This document shows, in pieces, positions 22,201 through 33,300 of a DNA stretch of 64,000 bases. Positions within the stretch are counted from its first letter, which is position 1. Each line of letters starts with the position of its first letter. Source of the stretch: Oopsacas minuta (Eukaryota > Porifera > Hexactinellida > Lyssacinosida > Leucopsacidae); NCBI GenBank assembly GCA_024704765.1, contig JAKMXF010000144.1:310001-374000 (forward strand), in the 5' to 3' direction. The notes under the pieces were generated by a model. The model did no database searches. It was given only the letters and a program-made list of their open reading frames with translations, and was not told where the DNA came from. Position numbers and translations under genes: made by a program.

Positions 22201-24721
22201 ATCGGATTTAAAGGCTACAACTAGCTATGAGTACAGGAGTTCTACCATGACAGCTAGGAGGCAATCAAAGATACAGTTTGCTGCACACGTTAATACAGAC
22301 GCTATTAACCTCCCTCTTCCCGAGTCTCTGAATGATCTCATTCTAGCCAGACTCGACAAGCTCAGTGCTAGTTCTCAGCTGGTGTTGAAGTCTGCTGCAA
22401 TCGTAGGCACTGCTTTCTCAAAGAGTATTTTGAAGCGAATAACCCCCAATAACATCAAGGACACTACCCTAGATCAAGCTATAGAGAAGTTAATCCAGGC
22501 TGGCATGATAGAGTGTGCATATGCTAGTGCTTTTCTAAGCAGTACTACAAAGAATCTGGCAAAATACAGTCAGCTCTGTTCATGCATTCAACACTTAGCT
22601 TACCGAGATCAGATGCAATCACACAGCTTACTTAATCTCCATACACATGATCATACACATGATCATATTTACTACAAGTGTGATATGTTGAAATTCACAC
22701 ATAATTATATACAAGAAATAGTATACGAATTGTGGACCAGTAACCAGAAGAGATTGCTCCATGAGACAGGAGCTAAATGTTTGGAATCAGAGGCACATAA
22801 GTGCAGTAACTGTGGAGGAGGTGCGTTTTTTAACGGAATACATCAACTTGAAACTGCTCTGAATGAGCTTAAAGAAGAAGATGCAACAAATACCTTTGAT
22901 GATGATTTTGTAGACAATAGTACCATTGCTAATCACAGACAAATTAACAAACGGAAACGGACAAGTTCGGCCTACATGCGAAATGGTAGATACGGCCTTA
23001 CCCTCACCTCCAACAAAAACTCCTCCCACAATCTACATAGTCCAATACAAAGAGACAGTACCTCCACTATTGACCTCAGTCATTGTACATGTAGTGAAGT
23101 ATTAGCTACTGTATACCCACAACTTGTACGTCACTGGAAAGCAGCTTGCAATTATGATAAGATCTTCCATTATCTGTTAGAAGCAGCGCTAGCTAGTACT
23201 CAAGTACACGCTACATTAGAAGCACAGTCCTTATTGGAGGAAGCTGGGGAGCTGATAAAACTAGGAAAAGTTAAACCTACTCTATTACAGCAATCTCGCT
23301 TCGCTTTAATCAAAGGACAATCTTTCTATAACGGACACCATTACAGTGAAGCTCAGCTACACTTCTTAGAAGGGCTTTCAATACTCAATAGTCCCTTACC
23401 TTCCTCACTTATCTCATTCTTTACTTCTCTAGTTAAGCAGGCTACCCCTCAAATATGTTCTATCTTCAATCACGGATATGTATTACAACAACAGCAATTA
23501 AGTCAGAGAGAAAAACACCTATTGAATGAACGATTAGCCTTCTTATCGTTTCTAATCAACACATATTATTTCACTAACCAGAGATATCGTATGCTCTACA
23601 CTACACTAACTATGTTGAATCAAGCACAATCCTCTCGTATCAACAACAAAGCTCTATTGGACTCTTACCGTATGATGCTGAAGTGTTGTGAGCTATTTAA
23701 CTTCCAGAGGGGAATAGCTCATTACCAGAGTCAGACTGCACTAGCTATAACACTATGTGAGACTAGTGGTAATGATAATATCACAGAGCTAATAGCTTAC
23801 ATAGAGCTGATATCTACATTAGTTAACGAACAGTTATATAGCGGTAACCTCAGCTCTGCTAAGAACTATGCTAAGCGAGCTATCCGTCTCAGTCACTCCA
23901 TCAATGCATTAGACCTATTGCTAGACATATTGCCCTTATGGTGTTATATACAGCTGCATAGCTTAGAACTGAGTGATGTGCAGAGTACACTAGAAGAGTT
24001 GAAAGTTTGTGCTTTTGATTCAGATGACCTACAGCAACAAGCTCTATACTTCAGCTACTGTTTTGATATTATACTAGAAACTGGTATCAGTGAAGGATTC
24101 ATTGACGTGTTAGAATGTGAAAGCTATGCACGTACATGCACATCTCATGATGTATTCCATTTTAATAATGAAGAGAGATTCTTTCTTTTATCTTGTCTCA
24201 CACTATGGTATGCTAGGAAAGAGATCGAAATGGATGCTAAGATACATTTTGCTATCACGCTAAAAATTCTTCCAAATAAGATAGAATCATTCTTCGCTGC
24301 AAAAGGATTAGTCCGATTCACAGAATGTGCGTTAATCCTATGGGCACGTGATAGATGTTATGAGCGACGGAAATTGGCACTAAATGCCCTAGATCAGCTG
24401 ACTCAAGCATGCCATACGTTCACAGTATTAAAACCTCGTATGTTACTACTCAAGAGTTATTTTAATGTAATCAAGAGAGGGTCTAGATCTAAGAGTCAAA
24501 AGTTAATGTCTGAAGCAAAGAGAGAAGCAAATAATTTGAACTCTGATCTCGAGATTCTATGGATACAACATCAGATTGATTTCTGGAGCAAGAGCTATGG
24601 AGGAAATGTGATTGAAGTATTCAGTGATACAAAACTCTGGCAAGAGAGTAGATACGATAGGATGAGATTAGAAATATACTCACTGCAGAGAGAACGAAAA
24701 AGTCGAAAGCCTAACTCGTAA
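19256..24721 (+). CDS. ADCY10: ADCY10, soluble (bicarbonate-type) adenylyl cyclase (intronless)
   Basis: A single exon encodes about 1821 residues from the ATG at 19256. The first class III cyclase domain (about 110-290) has both metal-binding Asp, D116 in FIDVSGFTAL and D169 in FAGDAVLAMW, spaced as in the human enzyme. The second cyclase domain (about 487-670) has degenerate metal sites, as usual for the family. A regulatory NTPase follows, opening with LIGREEEMD and a Walker A GDTGIGKT (718-725), then long TPR-like helices to the end. The enzyme makes cAMP in response to bicarbonate and calcium, in the cytosol, nucleus or cilia. Length matches the full mammalian form. The absence of introns in 5.5 kb is striking. 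Neighbouring Ser/Pro-rich exons suggest it may be nested. Confidence 0.95.
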   Translation: MTSYLIDESLGQRVPLILPNEDEEVFIATAPIVKVVPISSRTGEDIPRNLHKYSDSHLFSSNSDLSLEEKTQQHFNTLQQLLTHVPNRVIKLTQNHYANKLPITLSSNHAVFMFIDVSGFTALCEKYCSDITAGKRGIDALTNILNQYLGKLVQHIIESNGDVLKFAGDAVLAMWPCNVSEAYEVLMWVTKTALLLQTKHDNFQADEESILRVKVAISVGEYSTHIFGCNTLLQFAVCGAAVASVNRAQNVATSGSVILSPEAWSICNPADLDYTNVSGGFYHVTAVHLTFDPQWMQNYLQTNSEDPPLMHNIFLSMLKNETDRQSRNQKKNKKIKTDVCNEADAKRGKRMSAVENIKNGFRRLSTFQFRNNNIRVMKDTDLNKATSSFNDSMSQRSAHASSTDTISREISRLSSIGGSISRNSSKSNLKLYRNRKSTVNNILQEQLSISKQLTPNMLDTIKKFLPEAVRSKIESGQSLEWMSELRTISVLFINLDVCIQKLTDEKINLIQEALVYVQEIMNAFDGVVNKIFMFDKGCTILALFGLPHAKHEDDSTRALQASSKIYSHLSLHLKVHTSIGITTGQAFCGVVGHNLRHEYTAISAKVNMAARLMMNFRDKITCDHSTKLRSGVTEANFSEVPAIPLKGIEKPEQIYTFSIRDNSQLEHYAIHCETYNTHDNNGCRELIGREEEMDILLGMLNQITLDENPESHILIITGDTGIGKTLLLKSMKHLARVRSFRVLSCRAGLMEMSSHYHTVRILIERLLQLETCYSLHEREQAILTQFQDACDDDILEYLPLLNDLLMLKYTQTDRVSHLTADQRHTHLHRLLFNIVEQETSNQSCVFVVDDAHYMDNNSWEFLQDLSNHQKVILILAMKELTSSKYQEHLRTIVKCKNARVCYLKGLDHECILELATRLLNVDTLGEDFARFLKERLGTHGNPMWCKEALDTMLNLGLFHIEPVTKQKCSSMEAGSVFSKDFRSDLKATTSYEYRSSTMTARRQSKIQFAAHVNTDAINLPLPESLNDLILARLDKLSASSQLVLKSAAIVGTAFSKSILKRITPNNIKDTTLDQAIEKLIQAGMIECAYASAFLSSTTKNLAKYSQLCSCIQHLAYRDQMQSHSLLNLHTHDHTHDHIYYKCDMLKFTHNYIQEIVYELWTSNQKRLLHETGAKCLESEAHKCSNCGGGAFFNGIHQLETALNELKEEDATNTFDDDFVDNSTIANHRQINKRKRTSSAYMRNGRYGLTLTSNKNSSHNLHSPIQRDSTSTIDLSHCTCSEVLATVYPQLVRHWKAACNYDKIFHYLLEAALASTQVHATLEAQSLLEEAGELIKLGKVKPTLLQQSRFALIKGQSFYNGHHYSEAQLHFLEGLSILNSPLPSSLISFFTSLVKQATPQICSIFNHGYVLQQQQLSQREKHLLNERLAFLSFLINTYYFTNQRYRMLYTTLTMLNQAQSSRINNKALLDSYRMMLKCCELFNFQRGIAHYQSQTALAITLCETSGNDNITELIAYIELISTLVNEQLYSGNLSSAKNYAKRAIRLSHSINALDLLLDILPLWCYIQLHSLELSDVQSTLEELKVCAFDSDDLQQQALYFSYCFDIILETGISEGFIDVLECESYARTCTSHDVFHFNNEERFFLLSCLTLWYARKEIEMDAKIHFAITLKILPNKIESFFAAKGLVRFTECALILWARDRCYERRKLALNALDQLTQACHTFTVLKPRMLLLKSYFNVIKRGSRSKSQKLMSEAKREANNLNSDLEILWIQHQIDFWSKSYGGNVIEVFSDTKLWQESRYDRMRLEIYSLQRERKSRKPNS

Positions 24722-25338
24722 TTGACTCTGTCTTTCCTATGATTCCAAGATTCCTATTCATTATATGAAATGGTGTTAATATTAATGTCTTTTAGCCCTT
24801 TTGTTGATTTACACCCAGGGTTCCATCCAACATTTCTAAACCATACGTCTAAAAATTTCCCCCCCCCATTTTACGCGCGTCTAGAGTATACATATGGTAT
24901 TACGGTATGGGGTCTTGCTCGAATTTTGACGCGCCTAGATCTATATTCGCTGAAATTTACGCGCTTGTTGGCGCGTCGCATACGCCTGAATAAAACCCTG
25001 TAATTACACCTACGAGGACTAGTCCGTATTAGTTTCAAACAAACAATAATACACATTCACTTTAAACATATAACTTCTAGCAATTATTTCACTATTTCCT
25101 AGTCCATTTTCTACCCTTAACACCCGCGCTTTTTTGATATGTTTCATTTTACATTCAGCCTAATTGGTTATCCGTGATAGTATATCATTACTTAATTGGA
25201 TTATTGGCTATTTATCTATTGTTTGTGAGACTTGACTCTTTGTTTACAGGTTTGTATGAGAATATAATTATTTATTTCTTCTTATAAAGCTAATAAATCT
25301 ATATAAGATCTTATATATATTTCTGAATCTATTTCTAG
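24722..25338. other. Non-coding stretch after ADCY10
   Basis: This 617-base stretch is probably the cyclase 3' end plus the tail of the proposed host intron. It holds a hAT-like element at 24816-25000 and a branch/acceptor ending atttctag at 25338. No coding signal was seen. Confidence 0.4.
24816..25000. mobile_element. Candidate hAT-like MITE with CAGGGTT ends
   Basis: The left end is cagggttcca and the right end taaaaccctg, an inverted CAGGGTT pair around 185 bases. The interior is unusually rich in GCGC for this genome (acgcgcgtctag, gacgcgcctag, ttggcgcgtcg). Flanking ttacacc/attacacc is similar but does not give a clean 8-base duplication. Confidence 0.5.
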
Positions 25339-28203
25339 CCGACGAATTGTGAATTTTCACAGGATCCAAATCTGACACCCCCTCTCCCAGAAAGCGAGCT
25401 ATTAGACGAGACCCTCCAAAACAGACCCCTCACCCCTGACCTCCCTCCCCCTCCTAGTCTCATCCTAGCCGGTGAGTAATTCATTCAGATTCAATTATCT
25501 TTCCTTCACACAGGTTTCCCTTTATTTCCATATTATTTGTGACTTCCCTTATCAAATCATTTGTTTAGGGCTCCTTACTTCTTATTCTCCTACTATCTGC
25601 TAGCATCAACTGCTATGATATAATTCTAACTATTTAGGTAATATTACCCAAGGACAAATGGAGCATACACAGTCTAACCCTCAGAAGTTATACCCTGAGT
25701 TAGATACACTATCTCCTCCTCCTCCGTTATGGGATCAGAAAGAGACTCTCTCTCAGCTCCCTCAGTTCCCTCTCACGCCCCCATCCCCTCCCCCTGCTGA
25801 ATATTTCCTTACCCCTTCAGACCGTCAGCCTGTACCCATTCCTGAAATGGAGCACAACCCATTATTCGTCCCTGATCCGACCCCCTCACCCCTAAAAACA
25901 GAACTCCTCATGCTAGGTTCCATCCCCCCAGCTGCCGCCAGTCTAGTAATGAACCCTCTCAATCAGATCATCCTAGCACAACAACAAGCACTAAGTCAAC
26001 ACTTCTCTGCCAACATTCCTCACATTCCTTTAACACAACAGGTAACCAACATATCATACATCAAATTAATGACATATTGTCACTTTATCAAGATAATAAT
26101 GCAATATTTACTAATAACAGCTCTATACTACATTAATACAATAGAAGTTAGGGCAATTAATAAATACCACCTACTTATACTCGTTGTTAGGCAATTTGGA
26201 TTCAATATTCGAAGCCCTAATTTCAATTTTGTGGCAAGAAAATGGTTCCTTGGCAGTCTATTACATCCTTGCCACTTGTCTATTTAAACTATTTTAGTTT
26301 CTAAAGTTTGAAGTTTTCTAAATTCTAAAATGGAAATTCTACATTTTACTTATGAACATATTCAATTACAGATCCACCCGAATTACTTAACTGCATTCCA
26401 GAACTATTCCTCACAGAATCATTACAATCTATCTCCAGGGGCGTTTGGTAATATCAGTGAGGTACAATCCAACTTGAATGGTAAGCAAATTTATTCTTAT
26501 ATATTTGCAGATCATCTCTGTGTATTTTTAATATTTACTAAATAGTTTCGGATTATTAAGAAGATCTATAAACTCGTTCGCATACTTGTGTACTAATTCT
26601 CTCTGCCTGTTTATTATACTCATCAGCTATTCCTGTATACAGATAGCATTGTCAGACAGATGGCGTATAATCTAATATTGATAAGATTAATGAGGTCTAG
26701 GAAATGTGGATTGTTTGGCTTGCTAAGTAAATCAATTTCTTAACTAGGAAATGATGATGATTGCATAGCTGAATGGAAGAGGGATTTAATTTTGAAAGAG
26801 AAGAGAATTCTAAAAGATAAATTTGGAGATAATTATGTTAATATTGTAACTGAAAGTTATCCAATTATACAACCTCCTCAATTTCAATGTGACCCAGAGG
26901 AGATCGAAAATATGTTCCCTGCTCCCCCTTACCCCCAGTCACCCTCTGAATTTCATTCAATACAGACAAACGGGGACTCTACGGAGGACATAAGCACTGT
27001 ACAGAGGTGTGAAGAGGATCAGACCCCACTCCCTGATAGAATATCATATCCCTCCCTCAATTCATCTGATGAAGACTCTGTTCCTATCAATATCAACCAA
27101 CAAATCAAAAGTAGGACTTATTGAAATATTATATGTATTAATTTAGCTCAATCTTAAATCACTCCTATTTATAGATGAGCACATCCTTCCTGGCTTTATA
27201 TCACGAATGAAAGACCGGAATAGTCCTCAGATGATCTCACAGGACTGGGTTATCCCTCCCTCAGAAGCTGGATACATCTCCCCTATACCGATACCTATGA
27301 CCTATTATGATATACAAGCACAAACTTCAACATTATTTCAAGAAGATATTCCATCTTTACAGCAACAAACTATCAGATATGATAACACTCAATTCGTGGT
27401 TAAGGATAAGCCAATTCATCGTACACAGACAGAACTTGTACCTAGATCTGATAGAGCAATACTGTACCCTCCAGTAGAGCATCCCCCCACTCATCAGTTA
27501 CCTACAGGCCCCATGATCAAGCCACCCTCCTACGACACTACACCACCCAGAGAGATCAAGAGGCCCCCTGGTGACACCTCTGGCCTCAACTCTACCCCCT
27601 CTCCTTACAAACCAGCAAACAGAGAAATATCCTATCCTCCAGGACTGGAATCTAGTGTATCGCCTAAGAAGCAAGTGATTTATCCTCCTAGTTCTACCAA
27701 GAAGATCTGCTACCCACCCAGTAAAGAGATTCTTAGACCACCTGTATCTCTCAATAAGACTTGTGTCTCTAATTCTAATAACGATATCAGTTACTCAGCG
27801 GAGAGAGAAATCCTCTATCCTCACTCCTGGACAGAGGCCCCTCCCTCCTCTCCTAGCTCCTCTCCTTTTTGGGAAATACATTATCCTCCTAAATCAGCTG
27901 TTCCACAACCAGATGAGAATAAGATAGAGGATATCCCAGAGATTCCCCGGGAGATTTCGACGATAGATGGAGACATAACTCCACCGATTGTTGACAGCTC
28001 GGGAGAAGAGGATAATTCACAGGTAGCAGCAATTCCCCGTGAGAGCACACCCAAGAAACAGCCTCTCCCCTCACAGAAGGACGATAAAATAGAGTAAGTC
28101 CCACTTTTTCTAATTCCATCTGGGACTATTTCAATTTATTCCTCCTTCCTCTAGCTCAGAAACTGAGAATTGTGGATTTGAAACTCCTACTGAGGTAGAC
28201 TAA
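25339..28203 (+). CDS. Proline-rich protein with repeated EI-x-YPP motifs
   Basis: Six exons (25339-25471, 25638-26041, 26372-26480, 26748-27110, 27175-28093, 28155-28203) join through GT-AG sites in consistent phase to 658 codons plus stop. The first exon has no start, so an upstream exon must exist; 17305-17937 fits by phase. The protein is mostly disordered and Pro/Ser-rich. One charged segment, AEWKRDLILKEKRILKDK, is the only helix-like part and resembles WKR-type actin-binding motifs, though this is a weak match. The large exon repeats a degenerate unit at least seven times: RAILYPP, REIKRPP, REISYPP, KQVIYPP, KKICYPP, KEILRPP, WEIHYPP. Such motifs suggest multivalent binding to an SH3, WW or EVH1-type partner. 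I do not recognise the protein. Confidence 0.65.
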
Positions 28204-28546
28204 GCAGCTATCAGCTTTAATTTAATATTTCATACTATTTTCGTATGTCATGTTCTCTCTCTCTCTTGTTTATTTGTTTTTGCACATGCACTTTATTAAT
28301 TCCTATAATAATATGATATACTAATTCCCGGGAAGAGAATGTTTACAAGTTCGATGTCATTTTATACCCAAAATATTGGTGATGTGAATATAGATTGCTC
28401 AAACAGCTGTTCAATACATCTACGTATGCTATTCAATGATTGTGGTATTTAGTTAACAAAGTGTTGGGTTTGTCTGTAACAAAATTAATTGTTATTAAGA
28501 TTCACGAATTTACCATTTGAATGTAGTTTTGCAAGTTCTTATAGAG
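28204..28546. other. Intergenic gap before ELOVL6
   Basis: This 343-base gap has a short (CT)n tract near 28255 and an acceptor-like ttcttatag two bases before the ELOVL6 ATG. No exon was seen. Confidence 0.4.
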
Positions 28547-29332
28547 ATGCCATACGTCAAGGTACTGCAATCAATCGAGCATCAATTCGATTTCATTGGT
28601 ACTTTCGAATTCACCAAGGTATACTGGTGGACCTCATTTATCCTGTCCTTTGTGTATCTTGCGATTATATACTTCGGGACAATGTACATGAAAAACAGAC
28701 CCCCTTTTGAGTTGAGACGTGTCCTATATTGTTGGAATCTTTTCCTAGCAGTTTTCAGTATAATTGGAGCGATAAAAACTACTCCACGTATAGTGGAAAT
28801 AGCCCTGAACACTGGCTATATTTCTTCTGTCTGTTTTACAGACGGCCATATCCATCCAGAGGTCGCTCTCTGGTCTTATCTATTCGTCTTCTCGAAGGTA
28901 TGGGAATTCATGGACACGGTCTTCCTCGTATTACGTAAGCGAGAAGTTATATTCCTTCACTGGTACCACCACATAACTGTACTGATATTTACTTGTTACT
29001 TATTCAAAGATGAGATTGCTCTTGGTCACTATTTTGGAGTTATGAACTACTGGGTACATACTTGTATGTATTCTTACTACGCGTATTGTGCTTCTGGCAG
29101 GAGACTTCCTGGGTTTATATCCAAGTTAGTAACACGCTTACAGCTACTCCAGATGTTTGGTGGCCTCTTCTTCACCTTCTCATCTTATTACGGACTTAAA
29201 TCTGGGATATATCCAAACTGTATGTTCAATGATCGTGCTTTCTGGGTTGCAATGGGAATCTACGGGAGTTACGCGGTTCTGTTCGCGAATTTTTACATCC
29301 AACGATACTTGTCCAAATCTAAGAAAGAATAA
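28547..29332 (+). CDS. ELOVL6: ELOVL6-type very-long-chain fatty acid elongase
   Basis: One exon encodes 261 residues from the ATG at 28547. The catalytic histidine box HWYHH is at 138-142, preceded by KVWEFMDTVFLVLRK and followed by MNYWVHTCMYSYYA, all typical ELO-family signatures. Six to seven hydrophobic segments span the ER membrane. RPPFELRRVLYCWN and AVFSIIGA favour the ELOVL3/6 branch over the polyunsaturated-specific elongases. The enzyme carries out the 3-ketoacyl-CoA synthase step, condensing malonyl-CoA with C12-C16 acyl-CoA. The C-terminal SKSKKE is a lysine-rich tail compatible with ER retrieval. Length is as expected. Confidence 0.93.
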   Translation: MPYVKVLQSIEHQFDFIGTFEFTKVYWWTSFILSFVYLAIIYFGTMYMKNRPPFELRRVLYCWNLFLAVFSIIGAIKTTPRIVEIALNTGYISSVCFTDGHIHPEVALWSYLFVFSKVWEFMDTVFLVLRKREVIFLHWYHHITVLIFTCYLFKDEIALGHYFGVMNYWVHTCMYSYYAYCASGRRLPGFISKLVTRLQLLQMFGGLFFTFSSYYGLKSGIYPNCMFNDRAFWVAMGIYGSYAVLFANFYIQRYLSKSKKE

Positions 29333-29658
29333 TTTCTAGTTTGTGTGTTTGGTTATCTAAGTAGACTGCATTTCGAATTTTTAGAAATAGGAACTATTTG
29401 TAATAATTCTTGTATTTATCTATCAAATCTAATTTTATAAGATGTATGGTAGTGTTGTTGTCATAACTTTATTTTGGAATATTATGGATTGTAGTAGAGT
29501 GGGGAATGTCCAGATTTCTATCACCGAAGCGTGAGCAGTCGATCGAGACGAGCAAGAGTTTATAATATTTGAATTGGAATATCTGCCATAACTCAAAGTC
29601 GAAAACGACATTTACGCTCTTTCTGTAATGTAATTAACATTAGCGTTTGACTTTTACA
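29333..29658. other. Intergenic gap between ELOVL6 and SNRPF
   Basis: This 326-base gap holds no coding signal. Same-strand neighbours sit at short spacing, with an acceptor-like acattag 15 bases before the SNRPF ATG. Confidence 0.4.
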
Positions 29659-29934
29659 ATGGCAACTGTAACAATGAATCCCAAACCTTTCCTAAAGGGA
29701 CTGACAGGTAAACCAGTAGCTGTCAAGCTAAAATGGGGTATGGAGTATAGGGGGTACTTGGTCTCTACTGACGGTTATATGAACCTACAGCTAGCTAGCA
29801 CTGAGGAATGGGTAGGTGATAAGATGGCGGGTATGTTGGGAGAAGTGCTCATCCGCTGTAACAATGTGTTATACATACGAGGCCTGGAAGAGGATGAAGA
29901 GGATAAGGATCATACTATGGATATCAAGAACTAA
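29659..29934 (+). CDS. SNRPF: SNRPF, spliceosomal Sm protein F
   Basis: The frame from the ATG at 29659 encodes 91 residues (human SmF has 86). The Sm1 motif is seen in [24 protein letters not shown] and the Sm2 motif in [11 protein letters not shown], with the acidic tail EEDEEDKD. The [14 protein letters not shown] leader is almost invariant in SmF. The protein is part of the heteroheptameric ring on U1, U2, U4 and U5 snRNAs. The gene has no intron here. Its stop codon directly abuts the stop of a possible antisense gene. Confidence 0.96.
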   Translation: MATVTMNPKPFLKGLTGKPVAVKLKWGMEYRGYLVSTDGYMNLQLASTEEWVGDKMAGMLGEVLIRCNNVLYIRGLEEDEEDKDHTMDIKN

Positions 29935-30294
29935 TTATAATTGCATTTCTTCTAGTTTTGAAATATTTCCTTTGTAATCTGTGAATCTGAACTCCCGAGC
30001 TCTTACATCAGCTCGAGGCCACGAGGTCATTTGCAAATTACTCGCTACTCCGTAATTATCCATCTCAACAGCATATGGTGTTGAGATGATATTAATATAG
30101 TCCTGTGTTTCATTTCCTACCACCGTTATCAAACCGCTAACCAATTCTCTGGCTAGCAATTAATCTCCATAGTTACTAATTCAAGTTTCATTTTCAATGA
30201 AATATGGAGAATATTATCCTCCACACAACCTACACAATTGTAATAAGATATAAACTAAGGAGCTGTTCCATAGTATGCACTCGTTAGAAGACAT
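29935..30294 (-). CDS. Possible small protein, antisense between SNRPF and laminin (unrecognised)
   Basis: Exon 30294-30234 starts with an ATG and ends TTGT|gtaggt. Exon 30152-29935, after ttgctag, continues in frame to a stop directly next to the SNRPF stop, giving 92 residues. The second exon reads like real protein (for example YAVEMDNYGVASNLQMTSWP and ADVRAREFRFTDYKGN) and has no Met of its own. If correct, it shares a promoter of under 50 bases with laminin. The intron would be 81 bases. I do not know the family, and the acceptor lacks a strong pyrimidine tract. Confidence 0.4.
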
Positions 30295-30339
30295 ATATTT
30301 ACTGCTACAACAGTCCCCTGCCAACTATTTGTGTTTGAG

Positions 30340-33300
30340 ATGAAGTTTACATTAATATTTTTCATTTTGGTGTTGGTTATACATTCAGGTTATCCATCTG
30401 GTATTTGTGATGAGGAATATTGTCTGCCTCAAAACGGTGATTTGTCAGTAGGGAGAGTACTCCAGGTCGAAGGCTCCTGTGAGATTTCTCTCTTATGTAC
30501 AAGTGATGATTCTTATCTTAACGACAGAAATGCTAGTACGGACTGGGTTTCTGAGCCAGGAATGCAGAATGCTACTATCCAGGTAAGCTTCTTGTTCAGT
30601 AAGTTTAGTTTAATATGAATAGAGTAAGCTCCCGTTATATCGAACACGGATATATCGAGGTCTGTAATTGTACAAATATGATCCCAAACCAAAGTATAAC
30701 ATATTTCATCGGGTACATCGGATTAATTATCGCGGTTCCTTGAGCTTCGATATAATGGGAGTTGACTGCAATTTTAAACTGAATATTTGTAGCTCAACCT
30801 AGAGACTAATTTCAGATTTGTTGGAGTTAGAATCAGCTTCACGTCATTCCTCCCAGCTGCTGTTGTATTAGAAGTGTCAAGTGACAATGCAAACAGCTGG
30901 AGAGCTGTACAATACTATTCTACAGATTGTCCTTGGTATTTCCAAATGAATGATCAATCACCTAACAACAGGAAGGAGATTACAGATGTAATATGTACTC
31001 CTGCATTTACTAGTATGTGATAAATACTAATATTATTAATTGTAATGTTTATATTTATATTTGTAGAAAATAATCAAGCAATAGGAGATCTCCTTTTCGA
31101 TCTGATCCTCCCACATCACTTCCCTGTCTGGGCAACAGACCCTTTACACATGTCTCTACCAGAATCAGTATTGACCATAACTAATCTGAGACTTCGTCTG
31201 CTCGCCTTACAGCCAATACAATCACTAGCACCTATCAGCTATGAAATTCATAGTTTTGAAGTATACGGTGCTTGTCACTGTTTCGGACACGCTAGTACTT
31301 GTGTAGCTTTAGAGGGTTATGAAGATGCTCTTGTTCCTGGTCTATGTGAGTGTAGACATAATACAGGGGGAGACCACTGTGAGGTGTGTCCGCAGGGGTA
31401 CAATAGGAGGAGATGGGGACCCGCTACTCCTGATTACACCGCGTTCTGTGAACGTTGTTCTTGTAACTCTCATTCAGATAAGTGTCATTATGAAACCGAC
31501 AGAGAGACACAGGTATATAATTCATAATACCCGATTCAATTACTAACTAAATATGAGCTTTAACTAATATTATTAACTAATCTCATCTAAACTGAGTATT
31601 AATATTATACTACTGTAATCTGTAGTTTAATGAACCTCAAGATTACATCGTTAGGAGTTTAATTATTTTCAGAATTATCGGTTTGTGAGTATTAAGTTAC
31701 TATCTGCATTCCTGTCATGCTTTCTATCTTATTTGTACATTTATTAGTAGGAATTAGGGAGGTACAGCATAGCGGGTACCAGAGGGATTTGATAATTTCT
31801 TAATTGATCGGCAGATGTTCATTTTAAGGCAATTATTCACATATTAGGTTGTGATTAACCGCTAATCAGTATTGAACTTAGTTCTCATTATTCGGAGGTT
31901 TATAAATCTATATACATTAATTTTAGGAATCTTTTGTCAATTATTAACCACTAACTATGATATAATTACCCAATGTTTAGGTATGTGACGATTGCTTGGA
32001 TAATACAACAGGAGATAGCTGTGAGCTCTGTGAGACAGGATTCTTTCAGAACCCGGTGTATTTATCTAAGGGATTGTTATTCCATCCTGAAATATGTACA
32101 GATTGTGAATGTGATGCTGGTGGCTCTACCAGTTTACAATGTAACCCAATCGGTGAATGTCCTTGCAAGAGTAACGTAATGGGAGCTCAGTGTAACAAAT
32201 GTAAGCCAGGGTTCTTCGGTTTAGGTCCTGATGGTTGTCAGCCCTGTGTCTGTGAAAATGGTGCTATGGGGTGTGATCCTATAACAGGAAAGTGTCTCTG
32301 TAAGAAGTATGCTGATGGTCAGTTATGTCAGACCTGCGTTAACGGGTATTACGGTCCCTTCCTAGAGGACAGGTTTGGGTGTAGGTTCTGTGGATGTACC
32401 CCTGGTACTACTTTGTTACCCAGGAAGTGTGATCCAGACACTGGTATATGTCTCTGTAGGGAAGGAGTAGAAGGCGAGACCTGTTCTCTTGTAACCGACG
32501 GTTACTATGTAGAAGAGATTACGCAATATGACGTAGATAACAAAGTACAGCCTATGTGTAATAGAGGAGATCAGGTAGCTTGTGATTTAACTGGTATTTG
32601 GTTTGATGAAAGTACACAAGTTAAGAGGTAAGACCATTAATATTCTTATCTCGTATCCACGATAATTAATTCGATATTACCGATGGAATATACGTTACTT
32701 TGACGGTTTGTGACCATATTTGTACAATTTTAGAAGTCGACATAAGCGGGTATTTTGATATATCCATGTATAACCGGAGTTGACTGTATCTATACTTTTA
32801 GGTGTCAGGAAGATATTTCTGGAGAGAAATGCTGCAGTTACTCTCAGAAGATTATTTCTATTTTTCTAAACAACGGGGGGTTGACTTGCAGTTGCCACCC
32901 TAACGGATCTGAATCCATTGCTCTATGCGATAAGTGTGGCGGTCAGTGTGATTGTAAGAGCTATACAACTGGTAGAGATTGTAGTCAGTGTTCTGGGATA
33001 GAAGAAGTGTGTAAAATGTGTCCCAGAGCTACACCCATGATTGGTGACTGTATCAACTGTTTCTGTAACGGATTCTCTCAGGAATGCACCGTTGCCAGTG
33101 GCTGGTCCCAACAGCTGACTTCCATTGATCTCCTGTCTCAGGATTGGATAAGGGATCTTGCTGGACAAATTCAGGTATGCTAACTTCATAAAATTCTATT
33201 TCTCTGTTTCTGGTCATGTGACCCGATTAACTGTATTCGTATTTCTGAATTGTCTATATTTCTAGATAGTAGATGGCTATAATCCATTTCTTAACATGAC

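Noticed and set aside
24770-25056. Open frames on both strands after ADCY10
   Set aside because: They lie largely inside the GCGC-rich CAGGGTT element and look like repeat sequence, not genes.
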